38,283 nt of DNA from Pseudomonadota bacterium (GTDB lineage Bacteria; Pseudomonadota; Gammaproteobacteria; Pseudomonadales; Moraxellaceae): NCBI GenBank assembly GCA_963204705.1, contig CAUJHL010000009.1, positions 1 through 38,283 on the forward strand, given 5' to 3'. A program made the translations under genes and the position numbers. The notes beneath the pieces were generated by a model. It searched no databases. It was given only the letters and a program-made list of their open reading frames with translations, and had not been told where the DNA came from. Numbering within the stretch: position 1 is the first letter of the stretch; every line of letters starts with the position of its first letter. This document shows, one piece after another, positions 1 through 10,100 of this stretch.

Positions 1-407
1 ACAAACTGATGCGTCGGATCCATGTCAGTGATGCGGCCGAGCATGACAGCCAGCACTTCGAGGCGGTCCTGGATCCGCAGAACACCAGTCGTGTGGTGTA
101 TGCGGACAAGGCCTATCCGTCGCGGGAGCGTGACGCACGCCTGACGGCGTTGGGATGGCGGCTGCAATTGCAGCGCAAGGCCCAGGCGGGTAAGCCGTTG
201 TCGGATTGCCAACAGCGCCGTAACCGGCGGCTGGCGAGCCCCCGGGAACGCGTGGAGCATGTGTATGCAGGGATGTCGCAGATGTGAGGCAAATTGCTGC
301 GCAGTATTGGCCTGACACGGGCGACACTGAACCTGCACCTGAAGGCACTGACGTACAACCTGAAGCGGTTAAGCTATTTGAAGGAAGCAGGAGTGGCTGC
401 TTTTTGA
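1..407 (+). pseudogene. IS5-family-like transposase, C-terminal part; interrupted by an in-frame TGA and truncated by the window edge
   Basis: ORF 9..287 (VVYADKAYPSRERDARLTALGWRLQLQRKA..RERVEHVYAGMSQM) ends at TGA 285-287. The same frame continues GKLLRSIGLTRATLNLHLKALTYNLKRLSYLKEAGVAAF to TGA 405-407, which is the expected IS5-type C-terminus (MGGKLLR...YNLKRL). Confidence 0.8.
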
Positions 408-491
408 TCGGGGTGCCGCCATCGGGATGATGGCTGGCGGTCGATTTTAAGCAGGAAAGCAGATCAGTGACGAGTCGTCAGAAAGGCGGTG

Positions 492-549
492 GCTGAGCCA
501 ATCACGGCTTGGCGAGCCTGAATGGCCAGTTTTTAGAGGTGCCCTATAG
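492..549. repeat. 58-bp direct repeat copy 1, probable right end of the IS5-like element
   Basis: gctgagccaatcacggcttggcgagcctgaatggccagtttttagaggtgccctatag; 57/58 identical to 3434-3491. The terminal TTTTTAGAGGTGCCC resembles an IS5-group inverted-repeat end (recalled, not searched). Confidence 0.85.
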
Positions 550-560
550 AGAGTAGTAAT

Positions 561-3002
561 ATGGATATTGTTAATGAGATTTTGAAATATTGTGAATTGC
601 TGTCTTTAAAAAATGCAAATGAGGCTGAAACTAGAAAGAAAATTATAGATAAAGTTCTGGAAGGTTTTTTGGGTTGGAATGATAATGATATTTCATATGA
701 AGAAAGGGTATCAGAGGATGGCTTGACTACTTTTGCTGATTATATTATTAGGACTGCTGATATTTCTATTTTGATTGAAGCTAAGAGAGTTGGTGTTGTT
801 TTTGGTTCGTTACCTGATAAAAGAAAAGTAAAAATTTCAGGTGCTTTTTTGCAAGGTGATACAGGTCTAGCTATAACTCAAGCGAGAGAATACTGTAGAA
901 AGAAATCCATTCCATTTGCGGTAGTAACAAATGGACTGCAATGGATTTTATTTCCTGCTGTGAGAGTGGATGGAGTGCCATTTTCTGATTCAAGTGCCAT
1001 AGTTTTTAATTCTATAGAAGATGCATTAGGAGAGAGTTCAAATTATTTTAAAAGTTTGCTTTCAAGGGATGGGGTTATTGAGGGTAATTTAACGCTGGAG
1101 CTTATAGGTCGGCGCACTGATCAGTATGAAGAGAGGAGGTTGAATAAGTTTTTTAAGGGAGGTATTAGTAAGAGGGAAAATCCAATATTTTCTCTGATAG
1201 AGAACGAGGTTTTGACTGCTTTTTCTGATTCTATAGTTGAATCTAATATTGAGGTTTTGGAGAAGTGCTACGTTAAAAATGCGGACAGAGTGAAATTTGA
1301 TAATAGAATAAAAATGCATTTACAAAGAAGAGAGCCTTTGTTTTCAGTTCAGCCTAAGAAGCCCATGAGGAAAAAAGAATCTGGCACACTGGTTGCATCA
1401 ATTAACTCCGTTAGTGCTAATAGGCGTCCATTGGCAATATTGATTTTAGGAACAGTCGGAACAGGAAAAACAACCTTTCTGCAATATACGAGGAGGGTGG
1501 CTTCCAAAGATTTTTTTCATGTTCGTGATAGTGGGTACTATCCTCATTGGATAGATGTTGACTTTAGAGGTTTTTCCAAAAATGAGTCTCCTATAGATTT
1601 TATTTACTCTAAGATTTTTGATTACATTTGCGTTGATCCTTATTTTTCTAATTATGAAAAATCCATTAAATTTTCATATGAGAAGGAAATTTCCGCTCTA
1701 AAAAAAGGGCCTTTATTTTTGATGATGAAATCTGAAGATGATTTTAATAAAAGAGTTTCCGACTTGATTATGAGTGACTATAACGAAAAAAAGCCTTATG
1801 TTGATAAACAATTAAAGTTTGCTGCTAAAAATTGCCCTGTATTTATAGTTATTGATAATGTAGATCAGTTTGAGAGTGACGATATTCAGTCTGAAATATT
1901 TTCTGATGCTATCGCAGTTGCAAGTCGAGCGAATATTAATCTCATAATGGCTATGAGAGAGTCTACTTATGTAAAACATAGAGGTTCTGCTGTTTTTGAT
2001 GCGTTTGATTTTGACCCCTTGCATGTGGAGCCACCAGAAATATTATCTGTTTTATCTAGAAGATTTTTTTTAACTAGCCAGCTTTTATCTGGGAAGAGGG
2101 GGGATTTTGTTGCATTAAATGGTGCGAGTTTTCAGGTGGATGATTTATCAATATTTATTGATATTTTAAAAAGCTCTGTATTAGGGACAGAGATTGGAGA
2201 AAGAATTGATGTTTTATCAAACCATGATGTAAGGCTTGCTCTCAGGATGACAAGAGAGTTTATATCCAGAGGTTATACTGATCCAGCTAAAGCCATCAGT
2301 GCTCATGAGACTGAGAAAAGATATACTTTGCCGAAGCAAGAGGCTTTTAGGTCTATTTTGCTAGGTAATCAATCGGTTTACAGTGAGGAGTATTCTGTAA
2401 TAGGAAATCCATTTGATTCTAGGTTGGGTAGATCTAATGGTGAGATGTTGAGATTATTTGCTTTGTCTGCTTTGGTTAATCAGGCTAGTATTAATAGCGT
2501 TGGTTATATCGATGCTCCGGATATAAAAAATATTTTTCAAAATATTGGTTTTTCTGAGTCTGATACTCTTAGGGTTTTAAATGATTTATGTAGTATGAGA
2601 TTTGTGCATACTAAATCAAATGGTAAATCTGTCTTCTCCAGTAGCTACGCTTCTACGAGGCTTGGAGGTCATATAATGCGAAATCTGTTGGGTGATTTTA
2701 CTTTTATAGAGAATGTTATGATGGATACTTTTATTTCAGATAAAGATACGTGGGAAGAGCTGAGAAGGCTATCTACTTCTATCCAAGAGGAGAGAGATGT
2801 AGTAAGTAGAGTTATACTTAGGGTAAAGAAAGTGAAGACTTTTTATTCCTATATCACGAATCAGTATACTCTCTTAGTTGATGAGGCTAAGCGAAGAAAT
2901 ATTGATCAAATATGGCTGAGTAATCCTTTGAGTGAAATGCGTGCTACTTTGGATGGCAATATGGAAAAAGCTATTGAGTCAGCACGTAGGAATTATGGAT
3001 AA
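561..3002 (+). CDS. PD-(D/E)XK-like (HsdR_N-type) nuclease domain fused to P-loop NTPase with predicted wHTH-like C-terminal region; candidate anti-phage defence protein
   Basis: 813-aa ORF. N-terminal TEAETRKK-like helix and ADYIIRTADISILIEAKRVG (D...ExK); Walker A LGTVGTGKTTF; Walker B VFIVIDNVDQF; C-terminal helical segment LFALSALVNQ..IFQNIGFSESDTLRVLNDLCSMRFV. Much more AT-rich than its flanks by eye. Confidence 0.75.
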   Translation: MDIVNEILKYCELLSLKNANEAETRKKIIDKVLEGFLGWNDNDISYEERVSEDGLTTFADYIIRTADISILIEAKRVGVVFGSLPDKRKVKISGAFLQGDTGLAITQAREYCRKKSIPFAVVTNGLQWILFPAVRVDGVPFSDSSAIVFNSIEDALGESSNYFKSLLSRDGVIEGNLTLELIGRRTDQYEERRLNKFFKGGISKRENPIFSLIENEVLTAFSDSIVESNIEVLEKCYVKNADRVKFDNRIKMHLQRREPLFSVQPKKPMRKKESGTLVASINSVSANRRPLAILILGTVGTGKTTFLQYTRRVASKDFFHVRDSGYYPHWIDVDFRGFSKNESPIDFIYSKIFDYICVDPYFSNYEKSIKFSYEKEISALKKGPLFLMMKSEDDFNKRVSDLIMSDYNEKKPYVDKQLKFAAKNCPVFIVIDNVDQFESDDIQSEIFSDAIAVASRANINLIMAMRESTYVKHRGSAVFDAFDFDPLHVEPPEILSVLSRRFFLTSQLLSGKRGDFVALNGASFQVDDLSIFIDILKSSVLGTEIGERIDVLSNHDVRLALRMTREFISRGYTDPAKAISAHETEKRYTLPKQEAFRSILLGNQSVYSEEYSVIGNPFDSRLGRSNGEMLRLFALSALVNQASINSVGYIDAPDIKNIFQNIGFSESDTLRVLNDLCSMRFVHTKSNGKSVFSSSYASTRLGGHIMRNLLGDFTFIENVMMDTFISDKDTWEELRRLSTSIQEERDVVSRVILRVKKVKTFYSYITNQYTLLVDEAKRRNIDQIWLSNPLSEMRATLDGNMEKAIESARRNYG

Positions 3003-3325
3003 AAGTACGTGGATCTTTAGTTCAGTGATTTGATCTGTTTTTGTCTTTTTTGTCGTAGCCAATGTTCTTGTTTAGCCAATTTTGAGATTGTATTTGCTAT
3101 TCAGGCTTACTACGATCGGGTACAAGTAAACGTGCTGCATCCATATGAAATTCTCGAAATAGGAGATGATCATATGTTGATTGTAGCATGTGGTGATTGA
3201 GTGACCATAGTGCTAGGCCAATAAACCAGAAAATTGCTGTTAAACAGATCAACAAAAACGGCTTTTTCTGCCGAGAAGTGCTTGTTCTATGGCATCATCA
3301 TGCCAAATTTTTTGGGAAGCTCCTC

Positions 3326-3463
3326 ATGTCTCAATTTGGCTCACAAATCCGCATTCCTGCCACCTACATGCGTGGCGGTACCAGCAAAGGCGTCTTTTTC
3401 AAACTTGACGATCTGCCAGCAAGCTGCCAAGTAGCTGAGCCAATCACGGCTTGGCGAGCCTGA
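3326..3463 (+). pseudogene. prpF: prpF (2-methylaconitate isomerase-like) N-terminal fragment fused to the IS-end repeat
   Basis: MSQFGSQIRIPATYMRGGTSKGVFFKLDDLPASCQVA matches the PrpF N-terminal signature (RIPATYMRGGTSKGVFF). The frame runs into the 58-bp repeat at 3434 and stops after AEPITAWRA. Confidence 0.7.
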
Positions 3464-3491
3464 ATGGCCGGTTTTTAGAGGTGCCCTATAG
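3434..3491. repeat. 58-bp direct repeat copy 2, probable solo IS right end
   Basis: gctgagccaatcacggcttggcgagcctgaatggccggtttttagaggtgccctatag; one mismatch to 492-549; no transposase sequence adjoining. Confidence 0.85.
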
Positions 3492-3748
3492 GCGATCACT
3501 CGGTACCAAGCCGCCGTGCCGGCTGGCCTTCAGGTGGGCAGGGTCTCCCTGATGACACTGCCAAAACCCATTGATACGCAGCGGCGTTACCTCTTTCATG
3601 GGGTAGTGTGAACAAAGGCGATAGGCGGCTTTTCATTCCCCCTCACTGCACCGATAATAGACGGTTATTGTGCCTGCCGTGGCTTCACCGCGTATGCCTG
3701 TAAGGGGATGCCCCGGAACGAGGCTGTCAGGGCATTTTTCCCCAGGCT

Positions 3749-4771
3749 GTGAGTAGTGTCATGACACCACCGGACGAAAACGCGATTTCATCGGCATCGC
3801 CCGCCAATCCGCCGGAATCGCCTCCACCCCATTCATCAGATGCACCGGTTGCGCATGTTTCCGTTTTGCTGCAGCCAACGGTGGATGCCCTGATGGATGG
3901 CCCTTTGGGGATTTCGGACACTGGGCCAAGGGTATTTGTCGATGCCACCTTTGGCCGGGGAGGGCATAGTCGTGCGCTGCTGGCCAGACTGGGGCCGCAG
4001 GATCGGTTGATTGCGTTTGACAAAGACCCCGCGGCGCAGGCAGAGGGTGCGCGATTACACCAACAGGATTCGCGCCTGACGATGGTGCATGCCAGCTTTG
4101 CAGAGTTATCGTCGCAACTGGCCGCACTGGGCATAGCGGGCGTACACGGCATCATGGCCGATCTGGGGGTTTCCTCGCCGCAGCTAGACGAGGCGGGCAG
4201 GGGATTTAGCTTTATGCTCGACGGCCCGCTGGATATGCGGATGGATTGCAGTCAGGGCCTGACCGCAGCCAAATGGCTGGAGAACGTCAGTGAAGTGGCG
4301 CTGGCCGATGTGCTTTTTGAATATGGTGAGGAGCGTTACAGCCGCAGGATCGCCAAAGCCATCAAACACGCGCTGCCCTTGACTACGACGCTGCAACTGG
4401 CCGAGGTGATTCGGGCGGCACATCCCCGCTGGGAAAAAAACAAACATCCCGCCACCCGCAGTTTTCAGGCCATTCGTATTGCCATTAACCGCGAGCTGGC
4501 GGATCTGGACAGTTTTCTGCAGCAAACGCCGGCGCAGCTAGTACCCGGTGCCCGACTGGCGGTGATCAGCTTTCATTCGCTGGAGGATCGGCGGGTAAAA
4601 CAGTTTATCCAGCTCCAGGCGCAACCACCCGCCAACGATCATCCCTTTGCGGTGACGCAGACCACACAAAAAACCTTGCGAAAAGTGGCGAGAATCGCGC
4701 CAGATGCGCTTGAAATCCAGCATAATCCGCGTTCACGGAGTGCCTGGTTGCGGGTAGCCGAGCGCGTATGA
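3749..4771 (+). CDS. rsmH: 16S rRNA (cytosine(1402)-N(4))-methyltransferase RsmH/MraW
   Basis: HVSVLLQPTVDAL, FVDATFGRGGHSRALL, GIMADLGVSSPQLDEAGRGFSF, AVISFHSLEDRRVKQF motifs. GTG at 3749 or ATG at 3761. Confidence 0.95.
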   Translation: MSSVMTPPDENAISSASPANPPESPPPHSSDAPVAHVSVLLQPTVDALMDGPLGISDTGPRVFVDATFGRGGHSRALLARLGPQDRLIAFDKDPAAQAEGARLHQQDSRLTMVHASFAELSSQLAALGIAGVHGIMADLGVSSPQLDEAGRGFSFMLDGPLDMRMDCSQGLTAAKWLENVSEVALADVLFEYGEERYSRRIAKAIKHALPLTTTLQLAEVIRAAHPRWEKNKHPATRSFQAIRIAINRELADLDSFLQQTPAQLVPGARLAVISFHSLEDRRVKQFIQLQAQPPANDHPFAVTQTTQKTLRKVARIAPDALEIQHNPRSRSAWLRVAERV

Positions 4772-4801
4772 CGCGGTGCCCGCAATCCCTATAGGAAGCA
4801 G

Positions 4802-5218
4802 TTGAGTAACCCCATGGCGCAGCAAGCGGCCCAGCGGCCACTGAATCATTCCCCTTTATCCCAGACGAAAGCGCCCGTGGCAGCATGGCGCGTGACCGTT
4901 CGGCAATGGCTGTTGGTCGCAGTGCTGGCGGGTGCGGTGGTTGGCAGTGCGCTGGCCGTGGTGTACAGCGTCTTTTTGTATCGGCTGGAATTTCGTGATT
5001 TGCAGCAGGCACGCCAACAGCGGGAACAGCTGGATCTGGAATGGAGCCGTTTGCTGATTGAGCAGCAGACTTTTGGGGCAACCACCCAGATCGGTGGCCG
5101 TGCAGTGATGTTTTTAAGGATGTATTCGCCGCCTGCCCGCCAGATTGTGACCCTGACGGCGCCCGGAAGCACCCCCGTTGTGGCGGCAGATGCCTCTGCA
5201 CCACTGTCCCCACCCTGA
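4802..5218 (+). CDS. ftsL: cell division protein FtsL
   Basis: Small single-TM protein with membrane-proximal coiled coil (YRLEFRDLQQARQQREQLDLEWSRLLIEQQTF), located between rsmH and ftsI. TTG 4802 or ATG 4814. Confidence 0.85.
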   Translation: MSNPMAQQAAQRPLNHSPLSQTKAPVAAWRVTVRQWLLVAVLAGAVVGSALAVVYSVFLYRLEFRDLQQARQQREQLDLEWSRLLIEQQTFGATTQIGGRAVMFLRMYSPPARQIVTLTAPGSTPVVAADASAPLSPP

Positions 5219-5254
5219 TAACGGCCTGCGCCGACCCACAGGATTGTTTGTACC

Positions 5255-7102
5255 GTGATGAAACCCCGCGCCCCACTCACTGCACCCCGCACGCCCCAGC
5301 GACGCAATGTCACAGCGCGTGCCAGCCTGAGTCATGACCAGTGGCGTTTTCGCATGCTGTGGGCAGCCATGGCACTGGTGTTTGGGCTGATTGTGCTGCG
5401 AGCGTTTTATCTGCAGGTCATTCAGCACGATTTTCTACAGGACAAGGCCGATGCCATGATCCTGCGTACCGACAAGGTACGGGCAATCCGGGGCATGATT
5501 ACCGATCGCAACAATGTCCCACTGGCCATCAGTACGCCCATGGTAACGCTGTGGTTTGATCCCTGGGAATACACCGAAGCCTTGCGCGATTTGCAGGAGC
5601 TGGATCAAAAAATTGCCGAAAATCCCACCAGTAAAGTATTGCGGCGCAAACGGCCCAAAACCAGTTTTGATCTGGATGCACTGGCCTTGACCGTGGGCAT
5701 GGATGCCGCTGCCCTGAAACAGCAAACGGCCATACTGGCGAAGAAACATGTCCGTTATCTGATTCTGAAACGCCAGATGCCGCCCGCAGTCGCACAAGTG
5801 GTGCTCGATCGGAAATTTCAGTCGGTGTATCGCCAGACCGATTTTCAGCGCTATTACCCGCAAGCTCAGCCCAATGCACAGCTGCTTGGCCTGACCAATC
5901 GCGCTGGCAAGGGTATCGAAGGGCTGGAAATGGCCTGGAACAAGGAGCTGGCGGGAGAGGATGGCAAGGTTCGGGTAATGCGGGACAAACGCGGCAACCG
6001 GATCAAGGACGTCGAGCAGATCAAGGCGGAAACGCCCGGCAAGGACATTCAACTCAGTATCGATTCCCGCCTGCAATACATCATGTACCGTGAACTGGCG
6101 GCGGGAGGCATTGCCAATAGTGCCCGTTCGGCGACCGCGGTCGCCCTCGATGCCAAAACCGGCGAAGTGCTGGCCATGACCAGCTGGCCATCCTTTAATC
6201 CCAATGATCCCAAGGGCCTCGACAACAAGGACGCCATGCGAAACCGTGCGGCCATTGATATGTTTGAGCCCGGTTCGACCATGAAGCCGCTGACTATCTC
6301 CGCAGCGCTGGAAACGGACAAATACCATGTCAATTCGGTGGTTAATACCTCCCCGGGCAGCATGCGGGTGGGCAATCACACCATTCGGGACCATGGCAAC
6401 AACGGGATGCTGAGTCTGGAAGGCATCATCGTGAAATCCAGTAACGTCGGTGCGGCCAAAATTGCCCTGTCCCTACCCAATAACACCTTGCCAAGTTTTT
6501 ACAAACGAGTAGGTCTGGGTGCCAAAACCGATTTGCATTTTCCCGGTGAAAGTGGCGGTCTGATTTTGCCGCAGCGCCTTTGGAATACTGCCGAAGTAGC
6601 GACGATGTCCTATGGCTATGGCCTGAATGCGACGGTGATCCAGCTCGCACAGGCTTATGCGGTGCTGGCGGGTCAAGGCATGCACTACCCGGTGACCCTG
6701 CGTAAACTCGATCATGAACCTCAGGGCGTACGGCTGCTGGATGCCGGTATTGCCAAATCCGTATTGCATATGATGGAAGGCGTGGTGTCCTCCAGTGGTA
6801 CTGCGCCACAGGCGGCGGTTCCGGGCTATCGGATTGCGGGTAAAACCGGCACGGCGCACAAGCTGCGCGCCGATGGCCGGGGCTATTCCGAATCCGAATA
6901 TCGCGCACTGTTTGTTGGAGTAGCTCCGATAAGTGATCCCCGTATCGTATTGGCGGTCGTGGTGGAAAATCCGGTGGGCCAATATTATGGGGGTCTGGTG
7001 GCGGCCCCGATTTTCTCCCGCATCATGCAGGAATCCCTGCGCCTGATGAATGTGCCGCTCGACAAGTCGCTGGAAGATGAGCAAAAGGCCAAGAAATCAT
7101 GA
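5255..7102 (+). CDS. ftsI: peptidoglycan D,D-transpeptidase FtsI (PBP3)
   Basis: FEPGSTMKPLTI (SxxK), KSSNVG (SxN), RIAGKTGTAHK (KTG). Confidence 0.95.
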   Translation: MMKPRAPLTAPRTPQRRNVTARASLSHDQWRFRMLWAAMALVFGLIVLRAFYLQVIQHDFLQDKADAMILRTDKVRAIRGMITDRNNVPLAISTPMVTLWFDPWEYTEALRDLQELDQKIAENPTSKVLRRKRPKTSFDLDALALTVGMDAAALKQQTAILAKKHVRYLILKRQMPPAVAQVVLDRKFQSVYRQTDFQRYYPQAQPNAQLLGLTNRAGKGIEGLEMAWNKELAGEDGKVRVMRDKRGNRIKDVEQIKAETPGKDIQLSIDSRLQYIMYRELAAGGIANSARSATAVALDAKTGEVLAMTSWPSFNPNDPKGLDNKDAMRNRAAIDMFEPGSTMKPLTISAALETDKYHVNSVVNTSPGSMRVGNHTIRDHGNNGMLSLEGIIVKSSNVGAAKIALSLPNNTLPSFYKRVGLGAKTDLHFPGESGGLILPQRLWNTAEVATMSYGYGLNATVIQLAQAYAVLAGQGMHYPVTLRKLDHEPQGVRLLDAGIAKSVLHMMEGVVSSSGTAPQAAVPGYRIAGKTGTAHKLRADGRGYSESEYRALFVGVAPISDPRIVLAVVVENPVGQYYGGLVAAPIFSRIMQESLRLMNVPLDKSLEDEQKAKKS

Positions 7103-10100
7103 GTATGTCAACGGTGGCCTTGCAGGAAGGGCAAAAACCCGCAGTGCGCTTAGGTGAGTTGTGCCCGGAGCTGCCGCTGAATGCCGATCTCGGTGCTCTG
7201 CCCATTCGGCGAGTGGTCAGCGATAGCCGCAAGGCCACAGCGGACAGTCTGTTTTGCGCGCTGTTGCCCGCACACCCCAGTGGCCAGCCCCTGCAGGCGG
7301 AGCTGCACCGCGAGCGGCTGAGTGGTTTTGCCCGCTCGGCCATTGGACAGGGTGCGACTGTGGTGCTGAGCCAGATTGCGCTCACCCTTCCCGAGACTCC
7401 GGATGTACCGGTCATCGTCGTGCCGGAGCTGCCGGAATGGGTGGGGCTGTTTGCTCGCCGCTGTCTGCAGGCGCATCATCCCGTTACCCCTATGCGCGTC
7501 GCGGCAGTAACCGGAACCAATGGCAAAACCACGATTTGCCGGTTACTTGCTGAAGTATTGACGCTGGCCGGCCATAAAACCGCTGTGCTGGGCACCACAG
7601 GCAATGGGATTTTGCCGGCACTGACTCCTTCCAGCCATACCACGCTGGATGCGGTGACTTTGCAGGAATATTTGCACGAATTTGCGGTGCAGGGTGCTGA
7701 ATTTGCCTGCATTGAAGCCAGCTCACACGGGCTGGATCAGGGCCGTTTGCAGGGTACGCCGATTGAAGTGGCGATGTTTAGCAATCTGACCCACGATCAC
7801 CTGGATTATCACCAGACCATGGCGCATTACGCAGCAGCCAAGGCGCGGCTGTTCGATCCTGTACGATTTCCCAGTCTGGCCAGTGCCATCGTGAATGCGG
7901 ATGATCCCCAGTCGGCCGTGCTGACCAGTCATATGCCAGACACCCTTCCGGCATGGCGGTACAGCCAGCAAGCCAATGGTGGTGCTGAATTCCGTGTCGT
8001 GGATGCAGAATATCAGCTGACGGGAGCGGTTTTGACGATCGAGACCCCGGATGGTCCCAAAGTGCTCAACAGCCCCTTGCTGGGCAAATTCAATGTGTCC
8101 AATTTACTGGCGGCGGTGGCCGCGGCGAGGGCACTCGGTCTGAGCTGGGAAAGCGTGCAGTCCGCGGTGCCTCAGCTACAGGGGGCGCCCGGCCGGATGC
8201 AGGTGGTGGATGACCCAGACCGGCTACTGGTCGTGGATTATGCGCACACGCCAGACGCACTCCAGCAGGTACTGAGCAGCCTTAGGCCACATACTGCGGG
8301 GCAGTTAAGGGTGGTGTTTGGCTGTGGCGGTGACCGTGATCGCGGCAAGCGTCCCCTGATGACCGAGATTGCGCTGAATCATGCAGATCATGTCCTGCTG
8401 ACCAGTGATAATCCGCGCAGTGAGCCGATTGGCCGCATTTTGGATGACATGATTGCGACGCTGGATGAATCCCAATTGGCAAGAATCCAGGTACAGCAGG
8501 ATCGGCGCATGGCGATCCGTCAGGCTGTGAGTCAGGCTAAAGTCGGTGATGTCGTGGTGGTCGCGGGCAAGGGCCACGAGGACTATCAGGAAATCGAGGG
8601 CGTCCGGCATTGGTTTGACGATGTGGTGGAGTTACGACAGGCACAGACAGCCTGTCTGGATGACGCTAGCCGTCTGGGGTATGCCGCCACCGCGTTTTCT
8701 TCCCCCGCCCCGTCTGGAGCACTGAGGATCAACCCCATGGTATCGACACCATCGCCCCTGTCACCAACATTGCCAGCTACGAATTTGTCGCCTATGACCT
8801 TGCCTGAGTTACAGGCGGACGTTGCGCCCTGGAATCCCGATACCCTGCAACAGGCAACGGGTGGGGTATGGCAGGGTGATCTGTCGCAGCCCATTAGCGC
8901 CTGGCGAATTCAGACCGATACCCGTGCGATTCAGCCTGGAGATATTTTTCTGGCGCTAAAAGGCGAGCGTTTTGACGGCCACCAGTTTGCCCTGCAGGCC
9001 ATTGCAAAAGGAGCTGTGGCGCTCCTTGTCAGCGAGACCTTGCCAACCCCGGCTCCGCAACTGGTCGTGAGCGACACACGTCTGGCGCTTGGCCAGTTAG
9101 GGCAATATCACCGCTTGCGCATGCCGGATCTGAGCGTGGTGGCGCTCACGGGTTCCAGTGGTAAAACCACCACCAAGGAAATGCTGGGCAGTATTGTGTC
9201 GCTGGCCGGCCCGACACTGATGACGCGGGGCAATCTGAATAACGATCTTGGCGTGCCCATGATGTTGCTGGAGCTGATGCCCAGCCATCGCTATGCGGTC
9301 ATGGAGCTGGGTGCCAATCACCGGGGTGAAATCGCCTATACCACCCAGCTGGTGCAGCCACAGGTGGCCGCGGTGCTGAATATTGGCACAGCGCATCTGG
9401 GTGAGTTTGGCGGCCGTGAAGGCATTGCCCATGCCAAAAGTGAGATTTTTCAGGGACTGTCGCCTACCGGCATTGCGGTATTGCCCCGGCAGGTGGATTA
9501 CAGTGAAATTTTGCAGGAAGCCGCCCAGAACCAGCCGATTCTTGAATGGGGCGACGGCGCGGAAGTGTGTGCCAGTGATATTGAATTGCTCCCAGACAGC
9601 AGCCGGTTTGTCCTGAATTATCAGAGTGCCCAGCAACCCATTCAGTTGCCGTTTGCAGGTCGGCACAATGTGGATAATGCGCTGGCAGCGGCCAGCATGG
9701 CGCTCGCGCTGGGTATGACGATGGACATCATTGCGCGCGGACTGGCCAGCGCCACCACGATTAAGGGCAGGTTGGTCTTTCATCGGAAGAATGGCATGAC
9801 CCTGATTGACGATACCTATAATGCCAACCCTCATTCGGTGCTGGCAGCGGCTAAAGTGCTCAGTACCCAGGCGGGCCAGCGCTATCTGCTGCTCGGTGAT
9901 ATCGCCGAACTGGGTGAGGAATCGCGGCAGGAGCATTACCGGCTTGGTACCCAGCTGGCTGCACTCCCTTTGGCCGGTTTGCTGTGTGTGGGGGAGTTTG
10001 CACCCGATACCGTTGCCGGAGCACAGGCCCATGGAATGGCCGCGGCGCAGGCATTTGAAAACAAAGAAGCCTTACTGGCTCAACTTCAGACGCGGCTGTC

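Noticed and set aside
5435-6394. Long antisense ORF (319 aa, minus) inside ftsI
   Set aside because: Overlaps a strongly supported PBP3 gene; the translation shows no recognisable domain. Typical GC-rich shadow ORF.
9097-10032. 311-aa antisense ORF within the murF part
   Set aside because: Shadow ORF opposite clear MurF motifs; composition atypical of a protein.
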